64,000 bases of DNA from Pseudomonadota bacterium (GCA_018241225.1 JAFEEG010000008.1:51463-115462), one strand, 5' to 3'; counted from the first letter of the stretch, positions 31,120-40,169 are shown. Made by a program: numbers and translations. Notes: a model not told the origin generated them from the letters alone.

Positions 31120-31163
31120 TGAAAAAGAAAAGGCGGGCCATCCCTGTCGGATCGGCCCGCCTT
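31120..31163 (-). terminator. Intrinsic terminator downstream of cytochrome c4
   Basis: On the minus strand AAGGCGGGCC (31,163-31,154) pairs with GGCCCGCCTT (31,139-31,130), a 10-bp stem with a 14-base loop, followed by TTCTTTTTC. It lies 66 bases after the cytochrome gene stop and just before the resB start, separating the two units. Confidence 0.85.
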
Positions 31164-31228
31164 CTTGGGTTTGTTGTGTGGCGGTTAGTTCACACGGCAA
31201 GCACGCGGTGCGCGCCTGCAGGCAAGGA

Positions 31229-31915
31229 TCAGCGCAGGCCGGCGATGTAATCGGCCACGGCCTTGATCTCGCGGTCGTTGAGCTTGGCGGCCACGCCATT
31301 CATTACCGGGTTGTTCAGACGCTGGCCGTCGCGGAAGGCCACCATCTGCGCGGTGGTGTAGTCGGCGTGCTGGCCCTGCAGGCGCGGGTACTGGGCAGGC
31401 ATGCCGGCGCCGTTGGGGCTGTGGCAGCCGGCGCAGGCAGGCACCTGGCGGTCGGCCACGCCGCCGCGGAAGATCTTCTCTCCCAGGGCAACGGTGTCCT
31501 TGTCCTTGGCGAAGCCGGGCTTGATCTTCTTGGAGCCCACGAAGTAGGCCACGTTGCGCATGTCTTCGTCGCTCAGGGCCGAGGCGAAGGGCTTCATGAT
31601 GGCGCTCTTGCGCTTGCCGGACTTGAAGTCCTGCAGCTGCTTGAGGATGTACTCGGGGTGCTGCTGTGCAAGCTTGGGGTTGGCCGCGATGGAGGAGTTG
31701 CCGTCGGCGCTGTGGCACGAGGCGCAGCTCTGGCTGTTGGCCGGCGTCGCGTTCAGAATCGCTTCCCCTTTCGCCAGGTCCGGCTTGGCGAGCTTCGGCG
31801 CTGCTGCTGCGGCGTCGGCGGGGGCCGGCGCATCGGACGCAAAGCTTGCATTGACACTGACGATAGCGGCGCCTGCCAGGATGGCTGCGCGCAGAAAGTG
31901 AAACGACGACTTCAT
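31229..31915 (-). CDS. Diheme cytochrome c4
   Basis: A 228-residue exported protein with a signal peptide (cleavage near ASFA|SDA, residue 26). Two heme-binding sites are visible: C64-x-x-C67-H68 (CASCH) and CAGCH near residue 165, each in half of a duplicated cytochrome c fold, with methionine ligands likely in IMKPFASAL and NPVMNGVAAKL. Cytochrome c4 shuttles electrons to terminal oxidases in the periplasm. It is divergent from engB and sits next to the System II genes that mature it. Confidence 0.93.
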   Translation of the reverse strand: MKSSFHFLRAAILAGAAIVSVNASFASDAPAPADAAAAAPKLAKPDLAKGEAILNATPANSQSCASCHSADGNSSIAANPKLAQQHPEYILKQLQDFKSGKRKSAIMKPFASALSDEDMRNVAYFVGSKKIKPGFAKDKDTVALGEKIFRGGVADRQVPACAGCHSPNGAGMPAQYPRLQGQHADYTTAQMVAFRDGQRLNNPVMNGVAAKLNDREIKAVADYIAGLR

Positions 31916-31986
31916 ATCGAGGGGTTGGTTTTAGGGCGCAAAACCTTGCGATTCTACAATGTCACTTCCGTAACGATAGCTCAGTA

Positions 31987-32730
31987 ATGACCCCCCCTAC
32001 CCGCCCACCAGCCCCGCCCTCGAAGGCTAAGGACGACGCTGCTGCACAACGAGAGCGGGTGGCCCTGGGCTGGCTGCACACCGCGCACTTCCTCACCAGC
32101 GCGCCTCAGCTGGAGCACCTGCCCGAGCTGGGCCTGCCGGAGATCGCCTTCGTCGGCCGCTCCAACGCGGGCAAGTCCACCGCCATCAACACGCTCACCC
32201 AGCAAAAACGCCTGGCCTTTGCCTCCAAGACGCCCGGGCGCACGCAGCACATCAACCTGTTCGGCGTGGGCAAGCAGAACATCGACGACGCCGTGCTGGC
32301 CGACCTGCCCGGCTACGGCTATGCGGCCGTGCCGCGCGAAGCCAAGCTGCGCTGGCAGCGGGTGATGGGCAACTACCTCATGACCCGCCCCGCCCTTCGC
32401 GGCGTGGTGCTGATGTGCGATCCGCGCCACGGCATGACCGAGCTCGACGAGATCCTGCTGGACGTGATCCGTCCGCGCGTGGAGCAAGGCCTGAAGTTCC
32501 TGGTGCTGCTGACCAAGGCCGACAAGCTCACCCGATCGGAAGGCGCCAAGGTGCTGTCCATCACGCGACTGCAAGCCGGCGGCGGCGAGGTCAGACTCTT
32601 CTCTGCGCTCAATCGCCAGGGCGTTGGCGAAGCCGCCGAACTGCTCTGGCGCTGGGTGCACCCGGACGACGAGCAACAACCGCAGCAGCAACCACCCGCG
32701 GCTACAGGAGACCCTGCGGCCGCGACCTGA
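31987..32730 (+). CDS. engB: Ribosome-biogenesis GTPase EngB (YihA/YsxC)
   Basis: A 247-residue TRAFAC GTPase needed for large-subunit assembly. G1 is GRSNAGKS (residues 57-64), G2 region KTPGRTQHIN, G3 DLPGYGYA, G4 TKADKL, G5 near FSALNRQG. N- and C-terminal extensions rich in Pro, Ala and Gln are poorly conserved. The start gives a long N-terminus; a later start is possible but has no clear ribosome binding site. Upstream, TACAAT at 31,955-31,960 could be a -10 element. Confidence 0.95.
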   Translation: MTPPTRPPAPPSKAKDDAAAQRERVALGWLHTAHFLTSAPQLEHLPELGLPEIAFVGRSNAGKSTAINTLTQQKRLAFASKTPGRTQHINLFGVGKQNIDDAVLADLPGYGYAAVPREAKLRWQRVMGNYLMTRPALRGVVLMCDPRHGMTELDEILLDVIRPRVEQGLKFLVLLTKADKLTRSEGAKVLSITRLQAGGGEVRLFSALNRQGVGEAAELLWRWVHPDDEQQPQQQPPAATGDPAAAT

Positions 32731-32753
32731 TCCCATCAGACGTCGAGGCCCGC

Positions 32754-33671
32754 ATGATCCAGACCTTCCAGCGCACCCTGCCCCACGGCATCACCCTCAG
32801 TTGCCGCGCCGCGGGCCAGGCCGGAAGGCCGCTGATGGTGTTCCTGCACGGTTTTCCGGAAGGCGCCTTCATCTGGGACCCGCTGCTCGAGTACTTTGCG
32901 CAGCCCGAACACGGCGGCTACCGCTGCGTTGCGCCCAACCTGCGCGGCTTCGAGAAGTCCAGCGCACCGCCCGAGGTCGAGGCCTACCGTGCGCACCTGC
33001 TCATCAAGGACATCCTGGAGCTTGCCGCGCTCGAAGGTCCCGATGGCCGCATCGACACGCTGGTCGCGCATGACTGGGGCGGCGCATTCGGCTGGGGCCT
33101 GGCCAATGCGCATCCGGCCAGGCTCGATCGCCTGGTCATCATCAATTCGCCCCACCCCGGCACCTTCCTGCGCGAGCTGCGGGACACACCCGCGCAGCGC
33201 GAGGCCAGCGCCTACATGACCTACCTCTCGCGTCCGGACGCGGAGCAACTTCTTGCCGCCGACGACTACCGGCGCCTGTGGCCTTTCCTGACCACGCCCG
33301 AGGCCTCGCGCGATTGGCTCACCGAGCCCGTGAAGGCGCAGTACCGCGAAGTGTGGGATGCCGGCCTGACCGGCGCCTGCAACCTGTACCGCGTGACGCC
33401 GCTCAAGCCCGCGGCACCGGGCGAAGCGCCGCGCATCTTCCCCAACCCACCGCGCGAGCGGCTGACAGTGGACGTGCCCACGCTGGTGCTTTGGGCGCTG
33501 GATGACGTGGCGCTTCTGCCGGGCCTGCTCGATGGGCTGCAAGACTTTGTGCCCAAGCTCGATCTCAAGAAGGTGCCGGGCGCCACGCACTGGATCGTGC
33601 ACGAACAGCCCCAACTGGTGATGCGCGAGATCGAAGCCTTCGCGCGAAGGCCCGGCGCTGCCGCTCAATAG
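32754..33671 (+). CDS. Alpha/beta hydrolase, epoxide hydrolase-like
   Basis: A 305-residue cytoplasmic alpha/beta hydrolase. The oxyanion motif is HGFPEG. The nucleophile elbow AHDWGG places Asp107 as nucleophile, as in epoxide hydrolases and haloalkane dehalogenases rather than serine esterases. The acid is likely in LWALDDVALL, and the histidine in GATHWIVHEQP. Substrate unknown. It follows engB by 23 bases, and its end overlaps the convergent acyltransferase gene by 7 bases. Confidence 0.8.
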   Translation: MIQTFQRTLPHGITLSCRAAGQAGRPLMVFLHGFPEGAFIWDPLLEYFAQPEHGGYRCVAPNLRGFEKSSAPPEVEAYRAHLLIKDILELAALEGPDGRIDTLVAHDWGGAFGWGLANAHPARLDRLVIINSPHPGTFLRELRDTPAQREASAYMTYLSRPDAEQLLAADDYRRLWPFLTTPEASRDWLTEPVKAQYREVWDAGLTGACNLYRVTPLKPAAPGEAPRIFPNPPRERLTVDVPTLVLWALDDVALLPGLLDGLQDFVPKLDLKKVPGATHWIVHEQPQLVMREIEAFARRPGAAAQ

Positions 33672-34549
33672 ACGGGCGGTTCGCCCTCGGGCCGCGTCTT
33701 GAAGCGGCGATGTACCCAGTAGTACTGTGAAGGCATCGTGCGGATGTAGCCTTCGAGCATCTTATTCATGTGGGTGGTGTCGGCCACGATGTCGCCGGTT
33801 GGAAAGTCGCTCCAGCGCGGCAGCAGCTCGACCTCGTAGCCATTGGGCGTGAAGCGCGTGAGCACCGGCATCACGATGGCGCGGCCCAATTGCGAGAAAC
33901 GCGACAGCGAAGGCACGGTGGCCGCCTGCACGCCGAAGAAGGGCACGAAGATCGACTGGCTCGGGCCGAAGTCCATGTCGGGCAGCAGGTACAGCACCTC
34001 GCCTCGGCGCAAGCGGTGCAGCACGGGCTTGACGCCATCGGTGCGCTCCAGCGCCGTCACGTTGCCAAAGCGCGTGCGACCCACGCGCGCCCAGTCGTCG
34101 ATCATGGGGTCGCGCTGGGTGGTGTAGATGGTCATCGACGGCCGTGCCATGTGCATGGTCAGCGTGGTGGCACCGGCGTCCAGTCCGTAGAAATGCGGCG
34201 CAAACAGAACGACGGCCTGCTCGCCGTTGGCGAGCTCGTCCAGGTCTTCCTTGGCACCGCGCAATGCAAGGCGGCTTTGCACCACCTCGCGCGGTGCGTG
34301 CCACAGCCAGCTGCGGTCCAGCCAGGACTGGGCCACGTAGACGAAGGTCTGGCGCGAGATGCGCTGGCGCTCTTGTTCGCCCAGTTCCGGAAAGCACACG
34401 CGCAAGTTGGCATCGACCACGCGGCGCCGCGGCCGGGCCACCGCGTGCAGGAGATGTCCCACGCCCACGCCGACACTGCGCAGCACCGGCAGCGGCAGGT
34501 GCGCGATCGCCTTCATGACGCCAATGCCCAGGCGCGCAGACAAGCTCAT
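33665..34549 (-). CDS. Lipid A biosynthesis lauroyl acyltransferase family protein
   Basis: A 294-residue LpxL/HtrB-type acyltransferase that adds a secondary acyl chain to Kdo-lipid IVA at the inner membrane. The catalytic HX4D motif is APHFYGLDAG; an N-terminal membrane anchor lies near residues 5-30. Later motifs VLYLLPDMDFGPSQSIFVPFFG and YYWVHRRFKTRP are family typical. The ATG at 34,549 was preferred over one 30 bases upstream, which adds a glycine-rich MYPHGGGGPG. It follows a second acyltransferase by 31 bases. Confidence 0.87.
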   Translation of the reverse strand: MSLSARLGIGVMKAIAHLPLPVLRSVGVGVGHLLHAVARPRRRVVDANLRVCFPELGEQERQRISRQTFVYVAQSWLDRSWLWHAPREVVQSRLALRGAKEDLDELANGEQAVVLFAPHFYGLDAGATTLTMHMARPSMTIYTTQRDPMIDDWARVGRTRFGNVTALERTDGVKPVLHRLRRGEVLYLLPDMDFGPSQSIFVPFFGVQAATVPSLSRFSQLGRAIVMPVLTRFTPNGYEVELLPRWSDFPTGDIVADTTHMNKMLEGYIRTMPSQYYWVHRRFKTRPEGEPPVY

Positions 34550-34580
34550 GCCGGGGCCCCCACCCCCATGCGGGTACACG

Positions 34581-35456
34581 TCATTGGCCCACCTCCATCT
34601 CGGCGCGCGGCTCCTTGTAGCGCGCGTAGTCCCAGACGTACTGGCCGGGCAGCGCGCGGATGAGCTTCTCGATGCCCCGGTTCATGGCGGCCGCCGCCTC
34701 TTCGGGCGTGGCCTTGGGGTCGCTCAACGCGGTGTCGTTCATCGCCTCGAAGCGGATCGCGTAGCCCTTGCCGGGTGGCAGGCGTTCGCACGATGCCAGG
34801 AAGACCGTGGCCCCGGTCTGCTGCGCCAGGCGCGGCAGCAGGGTCATGGTGTAGGCGCGCCGCCCCAGGAAGGGCGCCCACACGCCCTGCCCCAGCGGCG
34901 GGACCTGGTCCGGCAGGATGCCGGTGTAGCCGCCCGACTTCAGGGCGCGCATCAAGCCGCGCACGCCAGCCGTGTTGGTGGGCAGCATCTTCAGGCCGCG
35001 CCGGTTCTCGCGCGAGGCAGCCACCAGTTCGGACATCCAGGCCTTGCGCGCGGGACGGTACAGCGCGGTCATGGGGCCGTGCGCATCCACAAAGCGCTCG
35101 CCAATGGCCTGGCCCAGCAATTCCCAGCTGCCGATGTGCGGGGTGATGAAGATCACGCCCTTCTTTGCCGAAAGCGCGGCGTCGACTTCTTCGGTGCCGC
35201 CCCAGCTCACCACATGGGGCAAGACACTTACGCCGGCCGGCCGGCCCCACAGAAAGGGCAATTCGGCCAAGGCAGCGCCGGCTGCCGCAATGGCAGGCCG
35301 ATATTGGGCCGGGGAAATTCCGGCCGATTCGGCATTGGCCTTGAATCGGCTGCGATAGCCGGACGACCCCCACCACACCAGCCAGCCCAGTGGCGTGCCA
35401 AGCCGATGCATCAGCGAAAGCGGCACACGGGCAAGCAGGCGAAACAGGGTGATCAT
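34581..35456 (-). CDS. Lipid A biosynthesis acyltransferase family protein (second copy)
   Basis: A 291-residue paralogue of the neighbouring gene. It has the alternative catalytic form HX4E in TPHIGSWELLG, the motif GILPDQVPPLGQGVWAPFLG, and the C-terminal YVWDYARYKEP. Tandem acyltransferases usually act one after the other on lipid A (LpxL then LpxM type), but which acyl chain each adds cannot be read from sequence. It is divergent from metK. Confidence 0.87.
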   Translation of the reverse strand: MITLFRLLARVPLSLMHRLGTPLGWLVWWGSSGYRSRFKANAESAGISPAQYRPAIAAAGAALAELPFLWGRPAGVSVLPHVVSWGGTEEVDAALSAKKGVIFITPHIGSWELLGQAIGERFVDAHGPMTALYRPARKAWMSELVAASRENRRGLKMLPTNTAGVRGLMRALKSGGYTGILPDQVPPLGQGVWAPFLGRRAYTMTLLPRLAQQTGATVFLASCERLPPGKGYAIRFEAMNDTALSDPKATPEEAAAAMNRGIEKLIRALPGQYVWDYARYKEPRAEMEVGQ

Positions 35457-35556
35457 CCAGATACAAACTACAGGGGAGGCAAATAGACCGGACGCGCGCG
35501 CTGCTTATTGATTGGGGCAAGAGCATCTCCAGCGCGGCTCTTATAGAATGCAAATT

Positions 35557-35614
35557 GTCGCCGAGTTATGGAACTACTTGCAGGGCGACGTTAAACAACA
35601 CTGCTAAAGCGTTC
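35557..35614 (+). ncRNA. SAM-II-like riboswitch aptamer in the metK leader
   Basis: GTCGCC (35,557-35,562) pairs with GGCGAC (35,584-35,589) to form the P1 stem. Three stretches fit the conserved SAM-II core as I recall it: TTGCAG (35,578-35,583) closing the loop, CGTTAAACA (35,589-35,597) after P1, and GCTAAAG (35,603-35,609). GAAC in the loop (35,571-35,574) can pair with GTTC (35,611-35,614), a pseudoknot of the right topology. The second pseudoknot half is weak, and the usual GAUUU loop reads GAGUU. Location directly before S-adenosylmethionine synthetase fits SAM feedback. Assigned by eye, without a covariance model. Confidence 0.68.
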
Positions 35615-35618
35615 GCCA

Positions 35619-35673
35619 GAACTCCCAAAGGGTCGGCAACGCGCCAATCCAGCTTATTGCAAAGACGGAGTTC
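35619..35673 (+). promoter_or_regulatory. Anti-Shine-Dalgarno/Shine-Dalgarno helix before metK
   Basis: GAACTCC (35,619-35,625) is the exact complement of GGAGTTC (35,667-35,673), which contains the metK ribosome binding site GGAG. The anti-SD strand also lies in the loop of another hairpin, GCGTT-c-GCC (35,609-35,617) with GGC-AACGC (35,635-35,642), whose left arm overlaps the 3' pseudoknot strand of the aptamer. These exclusive pairings form a plausible translational expression platform. Confidence 0.6.
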
Positions 35674-35678
35674 AGTAC

Positions 35679-36863
35679 ATGGCGAACGATTTTCTCTTCA
35701 CTTCCGAATCGGTTTCCGAAGGCCACCCCGACAAGGTCGCGGACCAGATTTCCGATGCAATCCTCGATGCGATCTTCGAGCAGGACCCGCGCTCGCGCGT
35801 GGCTGCCGAAACGCTGACCAACACCGGCCTGGTGGTGCTCGCGGGCGAAATCACCACCAACGCGCACGTCGACTACATCCAGGTGGCGCGCGACACCATC
35901 AAGCGCATCGGCTACGACAACACCGACTACGGCATCGACTACAAGGGCTGCGCCGTCATGGTCTGCTACGACAAGCAGTCCAACGACATTGCCCAGGGCG
36001 TGGACCACGCTTCGGACGACCATCTGAACACCGGCGCCGGCGACCAGGGCCTGATGTTCGGCTACGCCTGCGACGAGACGCCCGAGCTGATGCCCGCGCC
36101 CATCTACTACGCGCACCGCCTGGTCGAGCGCCAGGCGCAACTGCGCAAGGACGGCCGCCTGCCCTTCCTGCGCCCCGACGCCAAGAGCCAGGTGACCATG
36201 CGCTATGTCGACGGCAAGCCGCACAGCATCGACACCGTGGTGCTCTCCACCCAGCACAGCCCCGACCAGAGCGAAACGCCCACCAAGATGAAGGCCAGCT
36301 TCAACGAAGCCATCATCGAGGAGATCATCAAGCCGGTGCTGCCCAAGGAGTGGCTCAAGGACACCAAGTTCCTGATCAACCCCACCGGCCGCTTCGTCAT
36401 CGGCGGCCCGCAGGGCGACTGCGGCCTGACGGGCCGCAAGATCATCGTCGACACCTACGGCGGCGCCTGCCCGCACGGCGGCGGTGCCTTCTCGGGCAAG
36501 GACCCGTCCAAGGTGGACCGCTCGGCCGCCTACGCCGCACGCTACGTGGCCAAGAACATCGTGGCCGCGGGCCTGGCGCGCCAGTGCCAGATCCAGGTGG
36601 CCTACGCCATCGGCGTGGCACGCCCGATGAACGTGACGGTCTACACCGAAGGCACCGGCGTCATCCCCGACAGCCAGATCGCCGAGCTGGTGCAGGCGCA
36701 CTTCGACCTGCGTCCCAAGGGCATCATCCAGATGCTCGACCTGCTTCGCCCCATCTACGCCAAGACGGCCGCCTATGGCCACTTCGGCCGCGAAGAGCCC
36801 GAGTTCACCTGGGAAAAGACCGACAAGGCTGCTGCGCTGCGCGCGGCCGCAGGCCTCAAGTAG
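35679..36863 (+). CDS. metK: S-adenosylmethionine synthetase (methionine adenosyltransferase)
   Basis: A 394-residue enzyme making SAM from methionine and ATP. Motifs: [20 protein letters not shown] at the N-terminus with the catalytic histidine, the hexapeptide GAGDQG, and the P-loop-like [16 protein letters not shown]. Cytoplasmic tetramer. The coding strand has a GGAG site 8 bases before the ATG and a structured leader of about 130 bases that resembles a SAM-II riboswitch. A TATAGAAT stretch (35,542-35,549) may be the -10. The 3' end overlaps the convergent kinase gene by 8 bases. Confidence 0.97.
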   Translation: MANDFLFTSESVSEGHPDKVADQISDAILDAIFEQDPRSRVAAETLTNTGLVVLAGEITTNAHVDYIQVARDTIKRIGYDNTDYGIDYKGCAVMVCYDKQSNDIAQGVDHASDDHLNTGAGDQGLMFGYACDETPELMPAPIYYAHRLVERQAQLRKDGRLPFLRPDAKSQVTMRYVDGKPHSIDTVVLSTQHSPDQSETPTKMKASFNEAIIEEIIKPVLPKEWLKDTKFLINPTGRFVIGGPQGDCGLTGRKIIVDTYGGACPHGGGAFSGKDPSKVDRSAAYAARYVAKNIVAAGLARQCQIQVAYAIGVARPMNVTVYTEGTGVIPDSQIAELVQAHFDLRPKGIIQMLDLLRPIYAKTAAYGHFGREEPEFTWEKTDKAAALRAAAGLK

Positions 36864-38325
36864 GCCTGGGGCTTTCCGGCGGCGCGGCACCGACCGGTGC
36901 CGCTGGAAAGCTCACCGTGACCCGCAGCCCGCGCTGCGTCTGCGGGTCGGCCTCGGCCAGCGTCACCTCGGCACCGAAGGCACGGGCGATCTCGCGCACG
37001 ATCGCCAGGCCGAGGCCGCTGCCCTCGGTGTCCTGCGAGACACGGTAGAAGCGCTCGAACACCCGCTCGCGCGCCTCGGGCGCAATGCCGGGGCCGTTGT
37101 CTTCTACCGTGAGCAGCACCGCGCGGTCGCCTTGCGCGCTCACTCCCATCGTCACCCGTCCACCTTCCTGCGTGTAGCGCAAGGCGTTGTCCAAGAGGTT
37201 GCTGGCCAGCGCATCCAGCAGCACGGGCTGCGCCATCACGAACCGGCTGCCATCTGCCTCCAGCCCCAGGTCGATGCCGCGCCGGTCCGCCAGCGCGGCC
37301 AATTGCTCCACGCAGCGCAGGGCCGCGGCGCACAGGTCGATGCGCTCCAGCGCGGTGTGGGCTTCGTCCTGCTCGGCCTGCGCCAGCAGCAGCAGCTTGT
37401 TGGTCACGTCCACCAGGCGCCGGTTGCTGGTCTGCATGGCCAGCCACATCTCGTCCATGTCGGCGCGGCGCGTGGCCCATTCGTCGCCGCGGTGCTGGCG
37501 CGTGTAGCGCGCAAACTCGATCTGCGAGGCCTGCATGGCCAGCGGCGTGCGAAGCTGGTGGGCCGCATCCGCGATGAAGCGGCGCTGCGCCTGCGAATGG
37601 GCCTTGAGCTGGGCCACGAAGCGGTTGATGGTGTGGGCCACCGGGCGCAACTCGCCATGCAGCGCGCCTTCGTCAACCACCAGGTCCAGGTGCATCGGGT
37701 CGCGTTGCGCAAGCTGCTGGCTCAGGCGCACGATGGGCCGCAGTTCCAGCGTGAGCGCCGCCACGGCCAGGGCAATGGCCAGCAGCAGCGCGATCAGGAG
37801 GTACTCCATCGACGGCCACCACAGCGAACGCAGCATGTGGTCGCGGCTCTTTTGCGTCTTGCCCACGGCGATGGTGATGTCACGTGCACCGCCGGCCTCG
37901 TACATGGCGCGGGTGGTGACCACCGCGCGCAGCGACAGGCCTTCGAACTCGGTGTCGTACCACTGGGCGCGGTCGGTGCCCTCGGGCTTGCGCACCGTGG
38001 GCAGCGGGAACTCGGCCGAGCCCGCGAGCACCTCGCCGTTGCTGCCCGTCACGCTGAGGAACACCCGGTCGCGCTCGGGCGAGACAAACAGGCTCAGCGC
38101 CGAGGGCGGCACGCTGGCCTGCACGTCGTCTCCTTCCCAGATGAGGCGGTCCGACAGCACCTTGGCCGAGGACAGCAGGTCGTGGTCCTGCACGTAGTCG
38201 GCCACGCCGGCCGCATTGCGCCAGGTGAGCCAGCCGCAGATGGCCACGAACACCGACATCGGCAGCAGCAGCCACAGCGCCAGCCGGAAGCGAAGGCTCG
38301 CGCGACCGACCATTTGCCAGCTCAC
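36856..38325 (-). CDS. Two-component sensor histidine kinase (TctE/QseC-like)
   Basis: A 489-residue membrane kinase. Two membrane helices (about residues 14-34 and 173-195) bracket a periplasmic 2CSK-like sensor domain. A HAMP linker follows, then the H-box [16 protein letters not shown] with the phospho-accepting histidine, N-box [11 protein letters not shown]1 [12 protein letters not shown] and G2 [13 protein letters not shown]. The start overlaps the response-regulator stop by 4 bases. The signal is unknown; TctE homologues respond to tricarboxylates. Confidence 0.9.
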   Translation of the reverse strand: MSWQMVGRASLRFRLALWLLLPMSVFVAICGWLTWRNAAGVADYVQDHDLLSSAKVLSDRLIWEGDDVQASVPPSALSLFVSPERDRVFLSVTGSNGEVLAGSAEFPLPTVRKPEGTDRAQWYDTEFEGLSLRAVVTTRAMYEAGGARDITIAVGKTQKSRDHMLRSLWWPSMEYLLIALLLAIALAVAALTLELRPIVRLSQQLAQRDPMHLDLVVDEGALHGELRPVAHTINRFVAQLKAHSQAQRRFIADAAHQLRTPLAMQASQIEFARYTRQHRGDEWATRRADMDEMWLAMQTSNRRLVDVTNKLLLLAQAEQDEAHTALERIDLCAAALRCVEQLAALADRRGIDLGLEADGSRFVMAQPVLLDALASNLLDNALRYTQEGGRVTMGVSAQGDRAVLLTVEDNGPGIAPEARERVFERFYRVSQDTEGSGLGLAIVREIARAFGAEVTLAEADPQTQRGLRVTVSFPAAPVGAAPPESPRPT

Positions 38326-38993
38326 TCCTGGCGCGTGCGCAGCAGGTAGCCCACGCCGCGCAGCGTGATGACGGTCGCCTGGCTGCCTTCGAGCTTCTTG
38401 CGCAGGCGGTGCATGTAGATGTCGATGGCGTCGGCGCTGGGCTCGTCGTCCAGCCCGAAGATGCTGTCGATCAGCGCCTGCTTGGACACGGTACTGCCGG
38501 CCTTGAGCATCAGCGCCTCCAGCAGCGTGCGCTCGCGCGGCGGCAGCGCCAGCTCCTGGCCGGCCAGCGTGAAGCGGCGCGTGCGCAGGTCGTAGTGCAG
38601 GTCGCCGCAGCTCACGTCATTGGCCTTGCCGGGCATCTGGCGGCGCACCAGCACCTTGATGCGCGCCACCAGCTCACGCACCTCGAAGGGCTTGACCAGG
38701 TAGTCGTCGGCGCCTATTTCCAGGCACAGCACCTTCTGGTCCAGCGAGGCGGTGGCGGTCAGGACGATCACCGGCACCGTGTCGCCGCGCTCGCGCAGCC
38801 GGCGCAGCACCGCCTTGCCCGAGAGCCCGGGAATGTTCAGGTCCAGCAGCACCACGTCGTAGGCGGTCTGGGCCAGCAGCCGGTCGGCCGCCTCGCCGTT
38901 GTCCACGTGGTCGAGCACGAAATCCTGCTCGCGCAGCAGGCTGGCCAGCCAGTGCGCGAGTTGGGGGTTGTCTTCGACGAGCAGGAGCTTCAT
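38322..38993 (-). CDS. OmpR-family response regulator (TctD-like)
   Basis: A 223-residue DNA-binding regulator. Receiver domain with acidic pair E7-D8, phosphorylated D51 in VVLLDLNIPG, and the conserved lysine in DDYLVKPFE; the C-terminal winged helix ends YMHRLRKKL...GVGYLL. The ATG at 38,993 gives the exact receiver start MKLLLVEDNPQLA. It is cotranscribed with the kinase and divergent from the ABC importer, which it may control through the inverted repeat at 39,012-39,061. Confidence 0.93.
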   Translation of the reverse strand: MKLLLVEDNPQLAHWLASLLREQDFVLDHVDNGEAADRLLAQTAYDVVLLDLNIPGLSGKAVLRRLRERGDTVPVIVLTATASLDQKVLCLEIGADDYLVKPFEVRELVARIKVLVRRQMPGKANDVSCGDLHYDLRTRRFTLAGQELALPPRERTLLEALMLKAGSTVSKQALIDSIFGLDDEPSADAIDIYMHRLRKKLEGSQATVITLRGVGYLLRTRQE

Positions 38994-39011
38994 GGATGGC
39001 CGGGTGCGTTG

Positions 39012-39061
39012 GCCGATTCTAGGAACCGGCATGAATCCAGGGTTAACCACTAGGAATCGGC
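39012..39061. promoter_or_regulatory. Inverted repeat between response regulator and ABC importer genes
   Basis: GCCGATTC (39,012-39,019) is repeated inverted as GAATCGGC (39,054-39,061); TAG and CTA extend the arms with one bulged G. A perfect 8-base palindrome GGTTAACC (39,041-39,048) lies within. The position in a 153-base divergent spacer suits an operator for the adjacent OmpR-type regulator, but binding is not shown. Confidence 0.4.
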
Positions 39062-39146
39062 GCAATCGCTGAAAGCTGGCAGAAGGATGGCGATTTCTAG
39101 ACTTTCCCAGGTTCGCATCACACACATACCCTGGAGAGACAACGCC

Positions 39147-40169
39147 ATGTCCCGCAACACCCGCCGCAGCCTTCTCGCCGCCGCCCTGTGCGCAGCCTTT
39201 GCCGCCGCCACCGTGCCGGCGCACGCTGCCGACGCGCCCATCACCATCATGGTGGGCGGCATCAACAAGATCATCTACCTGCCGGCCAAGCTCACCGAGG
39301 CGCTGGGCTACTTCAAGGACGAGGGCCTGGCCGTGGAACTGCAGTCGCAGCCGGCCGGCGTGGATGCCGAGAACCAGCTGATCGCAGGCGCGGTGCAGGG
39401 CGTGGTGGGCTTCTACGACCACACCATCGACCTGCAGAGCAAGGGCAAGGAGATCCAGGCCATTGCCGTGTTCTGCAAGGTGCCCGGCGAAGTGGAACTG
39501 GTCAGCACCAAGGCCGAGGCCGCCGGCTTCAAGACCATGGCCGATGCCAAGGGCGGCAAGACGCTGGGCGTGACCGGGCTGGGTTCGTCCACCGACTTCC
39601 TCACGCGCTACCTGGCCGACCGTGCCGGCGTGGCCTCCAAGGAGTATTCGCTGCTGCCCGTGGGCGCTGGCAACACCTTCATTGCCGCCATGAAGCAGGA
39701 CCGCATCCAGGCCGGCATGACCACCGAGCCCACCGTGTCGCAGATGCTCAAGAGCGGCGACGCCAAGGTGCTGGTGGACCTGCGCACCGAGCCCGACACC
39801 ATCAAGGCGCTGGGCGGCCTGTACCCCGCCGCCAGCCTGTACGTGCAGAACGAGTGGGCGCAGGCGCACAAGGCCGAGGCCACCAAGCTGGCCCACGCCT
39901 TCGCCCGCACCATGGAATACATCCACACCCACAGCGCCGAGGACATCGCCTCGAAGATGCCGCGCGACTACTACGGCAACGACAAGGACTTGTACGTGCA
40001 GGCCCTGAAGGCCTCGCTGCCCATGTTCACCGCCGACGCGAAGATGCCCGCGGGTGGCCCCGAGACGGTGCTGAAGGTGCTCTCCACCTACAAGCCCCAA
40101 GTCAAGAGCAAGAACATCGACCTGTCCAAGACCTACACCAACGCCTACCTGGCGGCGGCCGCCAAGTGA
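39147..40169 (+). CDS. ABC transporter periplasmic substrate-binding protein (SsuA/ThiY/NMT1 type)
   Basis: A 340-residue exported binding protein. The ATG at 39,147 has a GGAGAG site; the signal peptide is cleaved near PAHA|ADA (residue 27). The mature start ITIMVGGINKIIYLPAKLTEALGYF and the motif GLAVELQSQPAGVDAENQLIAG are typical of the nitrate/sulfonate/taurine/thiamine-precursor class. The second lobe includes KTLGVTGLGSSTDFLTRYLA. The actual ligand cannot be told. First gene of a three-gene importer. Confidence 0.88.
   Translation: MSRNTRRSLLAAALCAAFAAATVPAHAADAPITIMVGGINKIIYLPAKLTEALGYFKDEGLAVELQSQPAGVDAENQLIAGAVQGVVGFYDHTIDLQSKGKEIQAIAVFCKVPGEVELVSTKAEAAGFKTMADAKGGKTLGVTGLGSSTDFLTRYLADRAGVASKEYSLLPVGAGNTFIAAMKQDRIQAGMTTEPTVSQMLKSGDAKVLVDLRTEPDTIKALGGLYPAASLYVQNEWAQAHKAEATKLAHAFARTMEYIHTHSAEDIASKMPRDYYGNDKDLYVQALKASLPMFTADAKMPAGGPETVLKVLSTYKPQVKSKNIDLSKTYTNAYLAAAAK

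Noticed and set aside
35457-35678. SAM-I, SAM/SAH or SAH riboswitch in the metK leader
   Set aside because: The leader lacks the four-way junction of SAM-I and the core sequences I know for SAM/SAH and SAH; the motifs fit SAM-II much better.
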